Source: an uncultured Candidatus Nemicrothrix sp.
Lineage (GTDB): Bacteria > Actinomycetota > Acidimicrobiia > Acidimicrobiales > MedAcidi-G1
Assembly: GCA_913055915.1 (NCBI GenBank)
Contig: CAJXKL010000005.1
Span: 1 to 64,000 of the forward strand
Direction: 5' to 3'
DNA: 64,000 nucleotides
Program-made: the position numbers and the translations under genes
The notes under the pieces: generated by a model
What the model was told of the DNA's origin: nothing
Database searches by the model: none
What the model saw: the letters and a program-made list of their open reading frames with translations, nothing else
Part shown: piece by piece, positions 33,561-43,284 of the stretch
Layout: the number at the start of each line of letters is the position of its first letter
Numbering within the stretch: position 1 is the first letter of the stretch

Positions 33561-36533
33561 TCAGCTGGCCCTATCGGCCAGGACAGCCACCAGTTCCTGC
33601 ATGCGGGCCTGGATGCGCCCGAACTCCAGCCAGTCGGCCGGATCCTCGGCGAGGGCACCGGCCGCGGCAGCCTGGAGCCGTTCTATATCGGCCACGATCG
33701 TGGCCACATCACCAGCCACGGCCTCATAGACACCACCTGAGGGTTCGCCAGAAGCGGGTGAAGTGGATCCGTCCTCGCCATCACCTTCGGGCGACTCCGC
33801 CACGACGGCTCCGCCGAACACATCGCTCAGGTCGGCCCCGGTCAGGTCCTCGAGGGCCTCCTGGAGTGAGTTGGCCATCACGACCCGTTCACCTACCGAG
33901 GCGATCACACGCTCCAGTTCGGGCACGGTTCTGTCGCCCTCGGCCTGAACGTAGAGCGGCCTCACGTACAAGATCGAGTTGCCGATCGGCACGAGCAGAA
34001 GCTCACCGAAAAGCACCGAGGAACCACGCTGGCTCAGGAGGGTCTGGAGACTGGCGACCTCCTCGTCGTTGCGGATCCGCTCCTCTGCCAGGGCGGGGCC
34101 GTCAAAGTTGGAGGTCGGCGGGCGGAAGACGATTGCCTCCCCGTAACTTCCACCGTCGCTTCGACCCACCACGTAGGCGGCAAGCTCTTTTCGGGCATCA
34201 TCCTCGTCGAGAGGAACGAACGCCCTCATGATCACGAACTCGGCACCGTCGCCGGCGCCGTCGGGGATGTCGACCATCGTGCGGTACGGGGGCATCCGGG
34301 CATCGCGGGTTCCAGAAGCAATGCCCTGTTCATCCCTGACGGTCAGGTTGGCTGCGCCCTGCCCGGTACGACCCGGATCCTGGGATACAGCCCACTCGGC
34401 TGCCCGCTGGTAGAAGTTCTCAGTGTCACTGACGTGGTAGGCGCCCCAGAGTGTGGTCTGGATCCGGAAGTAGTCCTCGGCATAGCGCAGGTGCTCGACA
34501 AGAGATGTGGGCATCTCTGACATCGGTGTGAACAAGCCCGAGAACGCACCCTGGTAGGTCCTGATCAGAGGATCGTCGGGCTCGGCAACGTAGAAGGTGA
34601 CCTCACCGCTGAAGGCATCGACCACCGCCTTCACCGAGTTGCGCATGTAGTTGAACCGGCGAGGCAGGTCGTCGTTCGCCGGTAGGTCCTCGACCGGCGC
34701 CCGCTGCGAGTAGGGATACCGGTCGGTGGTCGTATAGCCGTCGACCACGTAGGAGATACCACCGTCGACGAGCACCGGATACGGATCGGCGTCGAAGTGG
34801 AGGAACGGAGCCAACTTCTCTACCCGCTCACGCACGTCCCGCACGTAGAGGACCCGGGAGTCGTCGGTGATGAAGTTGGAGATCAGCGGCTCAATCTGGC
34901 CGAACCTGAGGGCGAAGGCCACCTTGCGCAGCATCGACCCCATCTGGACGCCGCCCTCGCCTCCAATCTCGGAGTACCGGACCGCCCTGGTCTCCTGGTT
35001 CTCGTCGGTGTAGTCGACCTCGTCACGGCTGGCGCCGACGACTGCATAGCCCTCGAGGCCCTCACCGACGTATATCTGTGGGGTGTCGAGGGCCACATCG
35101 ACGCCCTCGTCGATCGCAACCGGCAAGTCTCCGATGATGAAATCGGGGTCTCCGGAGCCCTTCACCCGGCTGACCGGTGCCATCGCGACGCCGTAGCCGT
35201 GGGTGAAGGCGACGTGCTGGGCCTCCCATGAGCGGGTCGTGTTGAGGTCGAGTTCACGGGCGCCGAGGATCACCTGGGTCGCCTCGCCGTCAATCTGGTA
35301 CCGGCCGTCGTCGAGGATCCCGCTGAACTGGTAGAACTCGCGCTCACCCTGGAGACGGTCGAAGGTGGCCTGCACGATGAGAGGGTCGAGTATTCGGATG
35401 TTCTGCACGGTCGTGACGTTTGCCCGAAGGTCGACAGCTGTGATCTCGGTGTCGAAGTCGTCGATCGTCACCTCCTGGATCCTGTCAAGCCCGTAGGCAA
35501 TCCTCGTGGCCTCGATGTTGCGCTCGATGTAGAGCGCCTCCTTTTCGGACTCGGCCGGTTCAACCCTGAGGCCCTGTACGACCGCCGGGTAGATGCCACC
35601 CATGACCAGCGCCACGAACGACCACAGGCCAACGGCAAGCGTCGGCAGCACCCAGCCCCGCCGCCGGATGTTCACCAGCAGCAGTACGACGGCCAGCAGG
35701 GAGATCAGGATCAGCAGGTTCGTTGCAGGAAGTTCTGCATTGACATCGGTGTACGAGGCGCCGTCGACCACCCCCCGGGTTGACGTCGTCAGCTCGAATC
35801 TGGCCAGCCAGTAGTCGGCGGCCTTGACCATGGCGATCACACCGAGCAGCACCGAAAGGTGGGCCTTGACCTGGGGCTTGACCCTCTCGCCGATTGTCTG
35901 GAACCTGATGCCACCGTTCAGGTAGTGGGAGATCGAGGTGATGACGAGGGTGACGAGAAACGTCGAGAAGAGCCAACCCACCACGAAGGTGAGCAACGGC
36001 AACTGGAACACGAAGAACCCGATGTCGCGCCCGAACTGTGCATCAACGGCGCCGAAGTCGACGCGGTTGGTGTAGAGCAGCCACTCCTGCCACCTGCCCG
36101 AGACGCCGAGCCCGGCGATGAGCGAGAAGAGGCCTGAGACGCCCAGGCGCAGCAGCCTGCCGCGGCCCCCCACGATGAGGTGGTAGTGGACCAGAAGATC
36201 CTCTTCGGGGCCGGGCGGTCGTACAGCCGGAGCCAGCCGTTCCGCGATGACCAGGTTCCCGAACAGGATTCCGAAGAACAGCACCGCGAAGAGGACAATC
36301 AACACCACCTGGGCGCCGAGCACCGACGTGAACACGTCGCGGTGACCGAGTGAGTCAAACCACAAAAAGTCGGTGTAGAAGCTGGCCAGGCCCCTGAGCG
36401 ACACCATGGCAATGAAGAAGACGGCCACCCCACCAAGGGCCATGGCCCGGAACCTGCCTGATCGGGCCAGCTGGCCCCTGCGGGGCATCGAGCGGGGCCG
36501 TGGTGGTGGTGGTGGTGCATCCTCGGGGCGCAT
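33561..36533 (-). CDS. UPF0182 (COG1615) family large membrane protein
   Basis: About 990 residues. Seven hydrophobic helices lie in the first 320 residues; the rest is a large exposed domain with family blocks such as TYQGAFSGLFTPMSEMP, AYHVSDTENFYQRAAEW and a C-terminal acidic, Gly/Ser-rich linker followed by a short helical end. The UPF0182 family is common in actinobacteria and cyanobacteria; its function is not established. The N-terminal tail has a Pro run (PPPPPRPR). GTG 36536 precedes the chosen ATG. The next gene upstream on the same strand encodes a PDZ/Lon-type protease, as in mycobacteria (Rv3193c-Rv3194c). Confidence 0.9.
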   Translation of the reverse strand: MRPEDAPPPPPRPRSMPRRGQLARSGRFRAMALGGVAVFFIAMVSLRGLASFYTDFLWFDSLGHRDVFTSVLGAQVVLIVLFAVLFFGILFGNLVIAERLAPAVRPPGPEEDLLVHYHLIVGGRGRLLRLGVSGLFSLIAGLGVSGRWQEWLLYTNRVDFGAVDAQFGRDIGFFVFQLPLLTFVVGWLFSTFLVTLVITSISHYLNGGIRFQTIGERVKPQVKAHLSVLLGVIAMVKAADYWLARFELTTSTRGVVDGASYTDVNAELPATNLLILISLLAVVLLLVNIRRRGWVLPTLAVGLWSFVALVMGGIYPAVVQGLRVEPAESEKEALYIERNIEATRIAYGLDRIQEVTIDDFDTEITAVDLRANVTTVQNIRILDPLIVQATFDRLQGEREFYQFSGILDDGRYQIDGEATQVILGARELDLNTTRSWEAQHVAFTHGYGVAMAPVSRVKGSGDPDFIIGDLPVAIDEGVDVALDTPQIYVGEGLEGYAVVGASRDEVDYTDENQETRAVRYSEIGGEGGVQMGSMLRKVAFALRFGQIEPLISNFITDDSRVLYVRDVRERVEKLAPFLHFDADPYPVLVDGGISYVVDGYTTTDRYPYSQRAPVEDLPANDDLPRRFNYMRNSVKAVVDAFSGEVTFYVAEPDDPLIRTYQGAFSGLFTPMSEMPTSLVEHLRYAEDYFRIQTTLWGAYHVSDTENFYQRAAEWAVSQDPGRTGQGAANLTVRDEQGIASGTRDARMPPYRTMVDIPDGAGDGAEFVIMRAFVPLDEDDARKELAAYVVGRSDGGSYGEAIVFRPPTSNFDGPALAEERIRNDEEVASLQTLLSQRGSSVLFGELLLVPIGNSILYVRPLYVQAEGDRTVPELERVIASVGERVVMANSLQEALEDLTGADLSDVFGGAVVAESPEGDGEDGSTSPASGEPSGGVYEAVAGDVATIVADIERLQAAAAGALAEDPADWLEFGRIQARMQELVAVLADRAS

Positions 36534-36594
36534 CACGGCAGCCTAACGGCGGTTCCGGTTGGCCCTACCGGCACCCGTACAGGTGAACCGGTAC

Positions 36595-37701
36595 CTACCC
36601 GGATGTAGCCGGAAGCGCCAGGGCATCAGCGTTACCACCCAGTTCAGTCAGTACGGCCAACGCCTCGTCCAGGTTCCTGACACCCTCGACCCTGAGGTCA
36701 CCTGCAACGTCGCGGGCATCAGACACCTCGTGTTCCGGAACCAGGAACAGGTCAATCCCGGCCCGGCGGGCGGCAACCACCTTCTGCCTGATTCCACCAA
36801 TGGGGCCAACCACGCCGTCAAGGTCGATCGTGCCGGTGCTGGCGACACGGAGGCCCGCTGTCAGTTCACCGGGCGTCAACACCTCGAGAAGCGCCAGGGT
36901 CAGGGCGAGGCCGGCCGAGTTTCCACCCACCTTGTCGGTCCGGATACCCACGTCGATCGGGAGGTCCTCGACGTCCTCCCAGCGTGTCTGAGGACCAATG
37001 CCGAGGAACCCGACAGTCGGATCATCGTCTCGTGCTGCCAGTTCCACAACCACTGTCCTGGGGTTGTCGCCGTCAAGGCCCTCGATGAGGATCTCAATCC
37101 TGTCACCCGGCGAACGTCCCTTGACGAGGGCCACCAGTTCCTCGACGTGCATGGTCGCGACGCCGTCGATTGCCACGATCACATCTTCGGTGGTCAGGTG
37201 GGCGGCGGCGGGGTCTTGAACCGAGGCCATGCCGACACCTGTTGCAACGAACGGATCAAGGCCCAGGTGCCTCAACGCAACTGCCTCGGCCGTGGACTTG
37301 GAGACCCGCATCAACTCGATGTTGAACTGGCGGTTCTCGTCGCGGCTCCGGTCACCCAACACCGACTCCTGGTCGACAAGGAGGTCGGCGTCATCGACGA
37401 AGGCCCACAGGTACTCCCAACCGTTCACCGTCGAGTCCTGTCGGACAGTGGTGAAGTACACCTCACCGGCAGCCGGAAAGGCCTCACCCTTGAGTACCAC
37501 GATGCGATGAGACAGAGCGTTGACGGTTCCGGGCCTGAAGATGAAGTAGGGCAACCTGACGAACGTCATCGCCATGGCTGCCAGACCGATGAGGAGCAGG
37601 GCAACTGCAACTACCGGCCGCACCTGCCGGGAGGTGCTGCCAGGCGCGTCAATGCCTGGCTGTAGCCTGTCTTCTGCCGTGTTCACGCTGTTCGTAACCA
37701 C
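36595..37701 (-). CDS. Membrane-anchored PDZ and Lon-like serine protease (YlbL type)
   Basis: About 368 residues. One membrane helix near residues 30-50, then a PDZ domain (about 140-220, GVGMASVQDPAAAHLTTEDVIVAIDG) and a Lon-type protease domain with the Ser-Lys dyad: S262 in GGNSAGLALTL and K307 in GGIRQKVVAARRAGI. This is the YlbL/Rv3194c architecture, with the catalytic part outside the membrane. GTG 37701 starts after GGGA; the frame is open further upstream without a signal. Both catalytic residues are intact. Likely cotranscribed with UPF0182, 61 bp apart. Confidence 0.88.
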   Translation of the reverse strand: MVTNSVNTAEDRLQPGIDAPGSTSRQVRPVVAVALLLIGLAAMAMTFVRLPYFIFRPGTVNALSHRIVVLKGEAFPAAGEVYFTTVRQDSTVNGWEYLWAFVDDADLLVDQESVLGDRSRDENRQFNIELMRVSKSTAEAVALRHLGLDPFVATGVGMASVQDPAAAHLTTEDVIVAIDGVATMHVEELVALVKGRSPGDRIEILIEGLDGDNPRTVVVELAARDDDPTVGFLGIGPQTRWEDVEDLPIDVGIRTDKVGGNSAGLALTLALLEVLTPGELTAGLRVASTGTIDLDGVVGPIGGIRQKVVAARRAGIDLFLVPEHEVSDARDVAGDLRVEGVRNLDEALAVLTELGGNADALALPATSG

Positions 37702-37845
37702 CCTGTTCCCGGGCCTCGCCCTCGTTGCCCTGCTGGTTCTACACGCCCGGACGGTCAACGGGTCACCAATCGGGGCCAGAACCATCCACATGGCCGGTAG
37801 GGCCCAGCCTGCCACGACAACGGACAGGTCGTGGGGCAGGCAATC

Positions 37846-38094
37846 ATGAGCACCCAACAGGAGCATGAGTACGCAGTTGACCGGCCATGGGGTGCGGCGG
37901 CCCTGTCAGGACTGTGGTTCCACCCACCCCACAAGGTGGTTACCGGAAAGCGGGCCAGAATCCGGTGGTGGCACAGGCTGCGCTCACTCGTCCTGCTCAC
38001 GGCACTCGTGATTGTCGGCGGAGTCGCGCTTGCCACCGTGATTGGCGTAATTGTCATCGGAGCCGGCTTCCTGCTGGAACAGGCCATCGGCTGA
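37846..38094 (+). CDS. Small membrane protein of unknown function
   Basis: 82 residues from ATG 37846 (a GTG 15 bp upstream is also open). A His/Trp/Arg-rich soluble part of 45 residues (VDRPWGAAALSGLWFHPPHK) is followed by one or two helices (LVLLTALVIVGGVALATVIGVIVIGAGF). It is three bases upstream of the HEAT-repeat gene in the same direction, so the two are probably cotranslated. No family recognised. Confidence 0.65.
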   Translation: MSTQQEHEYAVDRPWGAAALSGLWFHPPHKVVTGKRARIRWWHRLRSLVLLTALVIVGGVALATVIGVIVIGAGFLLEQAIG

Positions 38095-38097
38095 CCG

Positions 38098-38775
38098 GTG
38101 ACGGCCCGCCACGAGCACACGGAACCGCCACCGACCGCAGACAGCGCACTCCGGCGCCAGCAGGCGATCCTTGCCGGGCACACGAGGGACCCCCGGGAGG
38201 CCCGTCGACACCTTGTCGATGTCGACCCCCCAGTCCGATCCGCCGCAATCGGCGCGCTCGACCGGTTGGGCTGCATCACTGACGCTGAACTGGGTACCTC
38301 TCTGAGCGACCCGTCACCACAGGTTCGACGACGGGCACTCGAAATCGTCGCCACCACCGCCCACCCGAGCGGAGGCCCAGGCCTCGTGGCCCTCCTCTCC
38401 GACAACGATTCAGGAGTAACAGAGGTTGCCTGCTGGGCCGCAGGTGAGAGAAGCGACCTTGCCGACCTGACCGTCGCACTGCTCAGTGGCATCGCCGGCA
38501 ACCACGAGGACGCTCTGTGCCGCGAAGCGGCCGTTGCCTCCCTCGGGTCCCTCGCCCACGAGGCCGGGCTGCCGGTAGTCCTCGACGCCCTACAGGACCG
38601 ACCACCGGTTCGACGTAGGGCAGTGCTCGCGCTCGCCGCATTCGAAGGCCCCGACGTCGAGGCAGCCCTGGAACGGGCACTCGATGACAGGGACTGGCAG
38701 GTTAGTCAGGCAGCCGAGGACCTGCTTGGAGAATCGACGCGGCAGCGCCTACCGGCTACCGCCGAGGATCGATAA
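38098..38775 (+). CDS. HEAT-repeat protein
   Basis: 225 residues from a GTG. From about residue 35 to 210 the protein is a series of 30-residue helical pairs with the HEAT pattern (DVDPPVRSAAIGALDRLG, DPSPQVRRRALEIVAT, DRPPVRRRAVLALAAF, DRDWQVSQAAEDLLG). Such solenoids bind other proteins or act as phycobilin-lyase-like scaffolds; no catalytic residues are apparent. Cotranscribed with the small membrane protein before it; its last 20 bp overlap the 3' end of the mreB gene on the opposite strand. Confidence 0.8.
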   Translation: MTARHEHTEPPPTADSALRRQQAILAGHTRDPREARRHLVDVDPPVRSAAIGALDRLGCITDAELGTSLSDPSPQVRRRALEIVATTAHPSGGPGLVALLSDNDSGVTEVACWAAGERSDLADLTVALLSGIAGNHEDALCREAAVASLGSLAHEAGLPVVLDALQDRPPVRRRAVLALAAFEGPDVEAALERALDDRDWQVSQAAEDLLGESTRQRLPATAEDR

Positions 38776-39760
38776 ACATGGCCCGCATCGCCTCAAAGGA
38801 CTCGATGCACTGACCGGCACCCATCACGACACACTCCATGGGAGCCTCAACATGGGTGACCGGTATTCCGGCCTCATCGGCCAGACGCTTGTCGAAACCA
38901 CTCAGGAGGCTGCCACCACCTACCAGGTGGAGGCCCTGCACGAGCAGGTCCTGTGCCAGTTCGGCGGGCGCCTGGGCAAGGCATGACACCACCGAGTCGA
39001 TGATCGCCGAAACGGGCTCGTCGATTGCCCGACGGATCTCGGCCGGGGTCAGGACAATCGTCTTCGGAAGACCAGTGACGAGCTCGCGGCCGCGCACCTC
39101 GGCACGCATCTCACCTGTCGTCTCTGCGGCGGAGCCGCAGACCAACTTGATCTCCTCTGCGGTCACCTCTCCGATCGCAACGCCGTACTCCCTGCGGACA
39201 TAGGCCTGAATCGCAGCATCTATGTCGAACGACCCGATCCTGAGGGCCTCAATCGCGACAACCCCTCCGAGGGACAACAGCGCCGACTCGGAAGTGCCAC
39301 CACCAATGTCGACGACCATGTTGCCGACCGGTTCGCTGATCGGCAGGTTGGCTCCGATCGCCGCCGCAAGTGGCTGTTCGATCAACTGTGCGTCAGCCGC
39401 ACCAGCGCTCTTGGCCGCCTCGGTGACCGCACGTCGCTCAACCGCCGTGATTGCCGAGGGCACACACACCAGGACCTTGGGGCGGTTCAACCGGCTCACA
39501 CCGACCCGCTCAAGCAGGAGCCGGACCATTCGCTGGGTCACATCGAAGTCCGTGATGGCACCCTTCCTGAGAGGCCTTACGGCCACAATGTGGGCTGGAG
39601 TCCGTCCGATCATCTTCCAGGCGTCACGGCCCATCGCCAGGACCTCACCGGTCCGCTGGTTCATGGCGATCACCGATGGTTCAGCCAGGACGACGCCCTC
39701 ACCGCGTGTGTAGACGAGGGTGTTCGCGGTACCGAGGTCTATCGCAAGGTCGCGTGCCAT
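38756..39760 (-). CDS. mreB: MreB/Mbl-like actin-family cell-shape protein
   Basis: 334 residues. The actin-fold nucleotide motifs are visible: IDLGTANTLVYTRGEG (phosphate 1), VVDIGGGTSESALLSLGG (phosphate 2) and HLVGGGSLLSGFDKRLADE (adenosine). It would polymerise under the membrane and guide peptidoglycan synthesis. No mreC, mreD or rodA is adjacent; the upstream genes are a 74-residue membrane protein and moaE. ATG 39760 follows the stop of the small gene by one base (TGAGATG), consistent with coupling. Its match to bona fide MreB motifs is good. Confidence 0.9.
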   Translation of the reverse strand: MARDLAIDLGTANTLVYTRGEGVVLAEPSVIAMNQRTGEVLAMGRDAWKMIGRTPAHIVAVRPLRKGAITDFDVTQRMVRLLLERVGVSRLNRPKVLVCVPSAITAVERRAVTEAAKSAGAADAQLIEQPLAAAIGANLPISEPVGNMVVDIGGGTSESALLSLGGVVAIEALRIGSFDIDAAIQAYVRREYGVAIGEVTAEEIKLVCGSAAETTGEMRAEVRGRELVTGLPKTIVLTPAEIRRAIDEPVSAIIDSVVSCLAQAPAELAQDLLVQGLHLVGGGSLLSGFDKRLADEAGIPVTHVEAPMECVVMGAGQCIESFEAMRAMFIDPRR

Positions 39761-39761
39761 C

Positions 39762-39986
39762 TCAGGACGAGTTCTCGGTCTTGCCGGTCTCGTCGTCTCC
39801 GATAATCCGCACTGCACTGGAGCTGTACGAACCAGGGTGCTGATCACGGTTCAACTTTCGCAGCGTCCTTCGAAACTCGTCGGGATCGACGTTGTGCTTC
39901 CTTGGGCGGCTCAACAACCAGACCAGTGTCGACCCCAGCCCCGCCATGATCATGGCCCCGAAGAGAAACACGAGGCTGGAGTTCAT
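39762..39986 (-). CDS. Small single-helix membrane protein between moaE and mreB
   Basis: 74 residues. An N-terminal helix (LVFLFGAMIMAGLGSTLVWLL) is followed by a basic stretch (SRPRKHNVDPDEFRRTLRKLNR) and a charged tail. ATG 39986 overlaps the moaE stop (ATGA), and its own stop is one base before mreB, so the three genes form a tight unit. Topology suggests a short anchor with the C-terminus in the cytoplasm. Not recognised; a link to MreB is possible from position only. Confidence 0.65.
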   Translation of the reverse strand: MNSSLVFLFGAMIMAGLGSTLVWLLSRPRKHNVDPDEFRRTLRKLNRDQHPGSYSSSAVRIIGDDETGKTENSS

Positions 39987-40522
39987 ACCTGGCCTCCTGG
40001 AGCGTCGACAGGTACCGACCCGGTGGAACCGGGAGGCCATTCCAGGTCGTCCAGGTCGACAAGATGCTGAGCACCGGTTCCCCAGTGCTCACCACCGTCC
40101 CACGTCTCAAGTTTCCAGATCGGGACGGTTGCCTTCACGGCGTCGATGCAGAATCGACCTGCCGAGAACGCCTCACCGCGATGGGCAGAGGACACCACGA
40201 CCACCACGGCAGCCTCTCCGATCGGGACAGAACCGACCCGGTGCAACAGCGCGATGCGGGCAACCGCCGGCCATCGCCGACGCGCCTCTTCGGCCACACG
40301 GAGGAGCCTTGGTACTGCCTGCTCCTCGTAGGCCTCGTACACGAGTCCGGTCACATCCACGCGACCCTCCGCGTGGTCCCGGGCGTTGCCGCTGAACAGG
40401 ACCACGGCGCCACAGTCGCGTCGGCCCGCCCACCTGAGGGCCTCCTCGACGGGGAGGGGTTCCTCAATGAGACCGAGCCACGTTTCGGAGTCGACTGGCG
40501 CCGTGGATGACATCGTCGTCAT
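39983..40522 (-). CDS. moaE: Molybdopterin synthase catalytic subunit
   Basis: 179 residues. MoaE joins with MoaD-thiocarboxylate to convert cPMP into molybdopterin. Visible blocks are CGAVVLFSGNARDHAEG, LVYEAYEEQAVPRL, ALLHRVGSVPIGEAAVVVVVSSAHRGEAF and the lysine-containing DAVKATVPIWKLE, all in the family order. The C-terminal 30 residues are a Pro/Gly-rich extension. No MoaD-like gene lies adjacent. The product is needed for the nitrate reductase at the left end of the window. First gene of the moaE-small protein-mreB unit. Confidence 0.93.
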   Translation of the reverse strand: MTTMSSTAPVDSETWLGLIEEPLPVEEALRWAGRRDCGAVVLFSGNARDHAEGRVDVTGLVYEAYEEQAVPRLLRVAEEARRRWPAVARIALLHRVGSVPIGEAAVVVVVSSAHRGEAFSAGRFCIDAVKATVPIWKLETWDGGEHWGTGAQHLVDLDDLEWPPGSTGSVPVDAPGGQV

Positions 40523-40625
40523 GGTACGACCACCACCCGGCTGACCGACGGCAGCCTGTCCGTACGGTTAGGTGTAACTACCGGACCGATATGAGTACCC
40601 CCCGACATGGCCCTACGATGCCACC

Positions 40626-41900
40626 GTGGATCTACCCGAAATGCCCGAACCTGACGATGAGGACCCCTCGATCGAAGACCTGATGGCCCGGGTCTTCGGT
40701 GGCTCCTTCGGAGACATGCTCGGAGGGGCCCTTGAGGCCATGGAGAACCAGGGAACAGACGGGTCTGCTGCCCGCCAGCTGGCAATGACGATCGCTACAG
40801 GTGGCGAGAGCGAACCCAACGTGGATCCGACGGTCAGAATGGAATACGAAGCCCTAGCACGGGTCGCAGAACTCCATGTCGCCGACCAGACCGGCCTCCC
40901 AGCAGGCCGGAAGGGGCCGGCAACGGTTGAACCGGTCTCCAGGGCAGTCTGGGCAGCCCGCATGGTCGACACACTTCTACCCCTGCTCGGTCGGGTGTCC
41001 GGGTCACTCCACGCCGGTCCCGACCCCGACCACGAATCCGGTCCCGACCCCGACGGCGACCCTACGACCGCGTGGCTGGCCGGGTTGATGGAGGCGATGG
41101 CACCGCTGTTGTCGAACCTGACGACGGGAACGATGGTCGGCCGCCTGGGATTCCGCAACCTCGGAACCTACGACCTGCCAATCCCGAAAGACCCGACCTC
41201 ACTGGGCGCCGACCGCCTCATGTTGATCGTCCCCAACATCGAGACCTTCGCCACCGACTGGAGCATCCCGGCCGCAGACCTGCGGCTCTGGGTCTGCCTG
41301 CACGAACTCACCCACCACAGCGTCCTCAGCGTCCCCCATGTGGGTGACACCCTCACCGGCCTCCTGATCCGCCACGCCGGGGCATTCCGCAACGACCCCT
41401 CGAAACTGGAACAGCACCTGGGCGGGATCGACCCGATGGCGGGGCCCGACGCCATAGCCCAGCTCCAGCAGATCCTTGATCCCGAGATAGTCCTCGGAGC
41501 GGTCAGGTCACCTGACCAGGAGGCCCTGCAGCCGAGAATCGAATCGCTGGTAGCGGTCCTCATCGGCTACGTGGACCACGTAATGGACGAGATCGGCGGC
41601 CGCCTCATCGCGACGTATCCGATGGTTACCGAGGCACTACGGCGCAGGCGGGTCGAGACCAGTGGCGCTGACCGGTTTGTCGAACGGATTCTGGGCCTGA
41701 ACCTGACCCAGGCACGGGTGGACCGTGGCAGTGCGTTCATCTCCGGCGTGGTCGATCGGGCCGGCCCCGATGCCCTGGAGCGCCTCTGGGCGAAGGAGTC
41801 CCATCTTCCGACACCGAACGAGGTGGACGCCCCGGGCCTCTGGCTGGCCCGCATCGACCTGGGCGAGGACCCCGACGGATTGAACACGTCCGCGACCTAG
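40626..41900 (+). CDS. Zincin-like metallopeptidase, DUF2342 (zincin_2) family
   Basis: 424 residues from a GTG. The zinc motif H226-E-L-T-H230 sits in LRLWVCLHELTHH, typical of the DUF2342/zincin_2 family common in actinobacteria, together with the preceding long helical region and the PHVGDTL segment. No signal peptide is seen. Residues 125-148 are a low-complexity Pro/Asp stretch. Family members are annotated as hydrolases or coenzyme F420 biosynthesis-associated proteins; real substrates are unknown. Single gene, convergent with an MFS transporter. Confidence 0.85.
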   Translation: MDLPEMPEPDDEDPSIEDLMARVFGGSFGDMLGGALEAMENQGTDGSAARQLAMTIATGGESEPNVDPTVRMEYEALARVAELHVADQTGLPAGRKGPATVEPVSRAVWAARMVDTLLPLLGRVSGSLHAGPDPDHESGPDPDGDPTTAWLAGLMEAMAPLLSNLTTGTMVGRLGFRNLGTYDLPIPKDPTSLGADRLMLIVPNIETFATDWSIPAADLRLWVCLHELTHHSVLSVPHVGDTLTGLLIRHAGAFRNDPSKLEQHLGGIDPMAGPDAIAQLQQILDPEIVLGAVRSPDQEALQPRIESLVAVLIGYVDHVMDEIGGRLIATYPMVTEALRRRRVETSGADRFVERILGLNLTQARVDRGSAFISGVVDRAGPDALERLWAKESHLPTPNEVDAPGLWLARIDLGEDPDGLNTSAT

Positions 41901-41913
41901 CTGCACCCGGCCA

Positions 41914-43260
41914 TCACGGAGGAGGCTGGTCGCCGTCATTCCGGTTCCAGAAGCCGAGCTGGCCGTCGGGACGATCGGGGTCAACCGGTGTGTCAACCCT
42001 CCTGGCTGCCCGTGACCCTGCCAGGTACCACACGAGGGCGAGCCCCGTACCCAGGGCCACCAGCCCGTAGCCGAGCTCTGCCGGCAGTGGAACCACGACC
42101 GCCACAAACGCACCGGCCGCCCAACTCAACTGGAAGCGGCCCTCGAACCTGCTGAACGTCCGACCGTGGTTCGCATCGGGTGCGTCGCGCTGCACCAGCG
42201 AGTCAAACGCCAATTTGGCGGCGGCTGACGACCCCGCCACCATCACCGCCAGGACCATGGCCCCCCTGACGGCTCCAATCCAACTCGCAACGACACCACC
42301 CAGCATTGCCGCCACCAGGACGCCTGTGATGATCCTCTCCTCACTGGCCGTTCGACGAAGGCGCGGAGCAAACCATGCACCGAACAGAGCACCGACACCT
42401 GCACAAACAAGCACTGCTCCAAAGTGCCAGACCGGTGCGCCGGGACTGCCCAGGATGTCCTGGCCACGCGCAACGCCGACCGCCGCTCCAACCGCCCGGC
42501 CGGAGCCGTCGAGGCTGAGGCCCTCATCACCTCCCCTGAACTCAAATGCCAGCAGGAACGTCATGAAGCCAACCGCTGCACGCAGCATCGCCATTGCGGA
42601 AGCGGCCATGAGGATCCCGGCCTGTCGCAACTCGGCCCGCTCATCTGCCGTTGCAGGCCGATCCGCCACCGTGACACGCGGCAACTGGACGGCAAACAGG
42701 GCGGTGGCCACGAAGCCGACCATCGCTGCGTTGGCAGCCCATGAGGCCGCACCGAGCATCGCCAACCCACCTATGCCGGCTCCAACCATACCGCTGATGG
42801 CGCTCAGCAGGGCCAGCTTGGAGTTGGCCTCCACCAACTCCAGGTCGGACCTCACGAGCTTGGGAACGACGGCGCTCTTGGCCACCGAGTAGCCCTTCTG
42901 GAGGATCAGGAACCCGAATGCCTCGGGAAAGAGGAGCAGGCCGTCAATGTGTCTCGCCATGAGGTACGCCAGGGTGGCCCGGCCCAGCACGGTGAAGAGG
43001 ATCATTCCCCTGCGACCACCGCGGATGCGGTCCACGAGGGGGCCAACCAGCGGTGTGACTACGGCAAAGGGTGCGATCGTGAGCACCAGGTAGAGGCCGA
43101 CCCTCCAGCGGGCGTCATCGGGGTCGATGGAAAAGAAGATCGACCCGGCAAGCGCAACGGCGATCATGGCATCTGACATTGCCCCCAGCGCGTGGGTACG
43201 AGCCAGCCTCGTGAACGGGCTGGCTACAGGGCGAGGTGCGGGTTGGTCCGCTGTGTCCAC
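41914..43260 (-). CDS. Major facilitator superfamily transporter
   Basis: 448 residues with about 12 hydrophobic helices. LVGPLVDRIRGGRRG in the loop after helix 2 is a recognisable MFS motif A. It resembles the actinobacterial permeases of the drug-efflux/MFS_3-like group; no substrate-specific motif is evident. Starts 17 codons after a charged N-terminal tail. It lies 24 bp upstream of... the regX3 stop is on its upstream side, on the same strand, so it may be the last gene of the regX3/senX3 transcript. Confidence 0.8.
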   Translation of the reverse strand: MDTADQPAPRPVASPFTRLARTHALGAMSDAMIAVALAGSIFFSIDPDDARWRVGLYLVLTIAPFAVVTPLVGPLVDRIRGGRRGMILFTVLGRATLAYLMARHIDGLLLFPEAFGFLILQKGYSVAKSAVVPKLVRSDLELVEANSKLALLSAISGMVGAGIGGLAMLGAASWAANAAMVGFVATALFAVQLPRVTVADRPATADERAELRQAGILMAASAMAMLRAAVGFMTFLLAFEFRGGDEGLSLDGSGRAVGAAVGVARGQDILGSPGAPVWHFGAVLVCAGVGALFGAWFAPRLRRTASEERIITGVLVAAMLGGVVASWIGAVRGAMVLAVMVAGSSAAAKLAFDSLVQRDAPDANHGRTFSRFEGRFQLSWAAGAFVAVVVPLPAELGYGLVALGTGLALVWYLAGSRAARRVDTPVDPDRPDGQLGFWNRNDGDQPPP

Positions 43261-43284
43261 GGCCCAAGGCTACGGGGCCGGATC

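Noticed and set aside
33557-33590. Hairpin CTGGCC-CTAT-CGGCCAG at the end of the UPF0182 gene
   Set aside because: It lies over the coding end and stop codon and lacks a T run on either strand.
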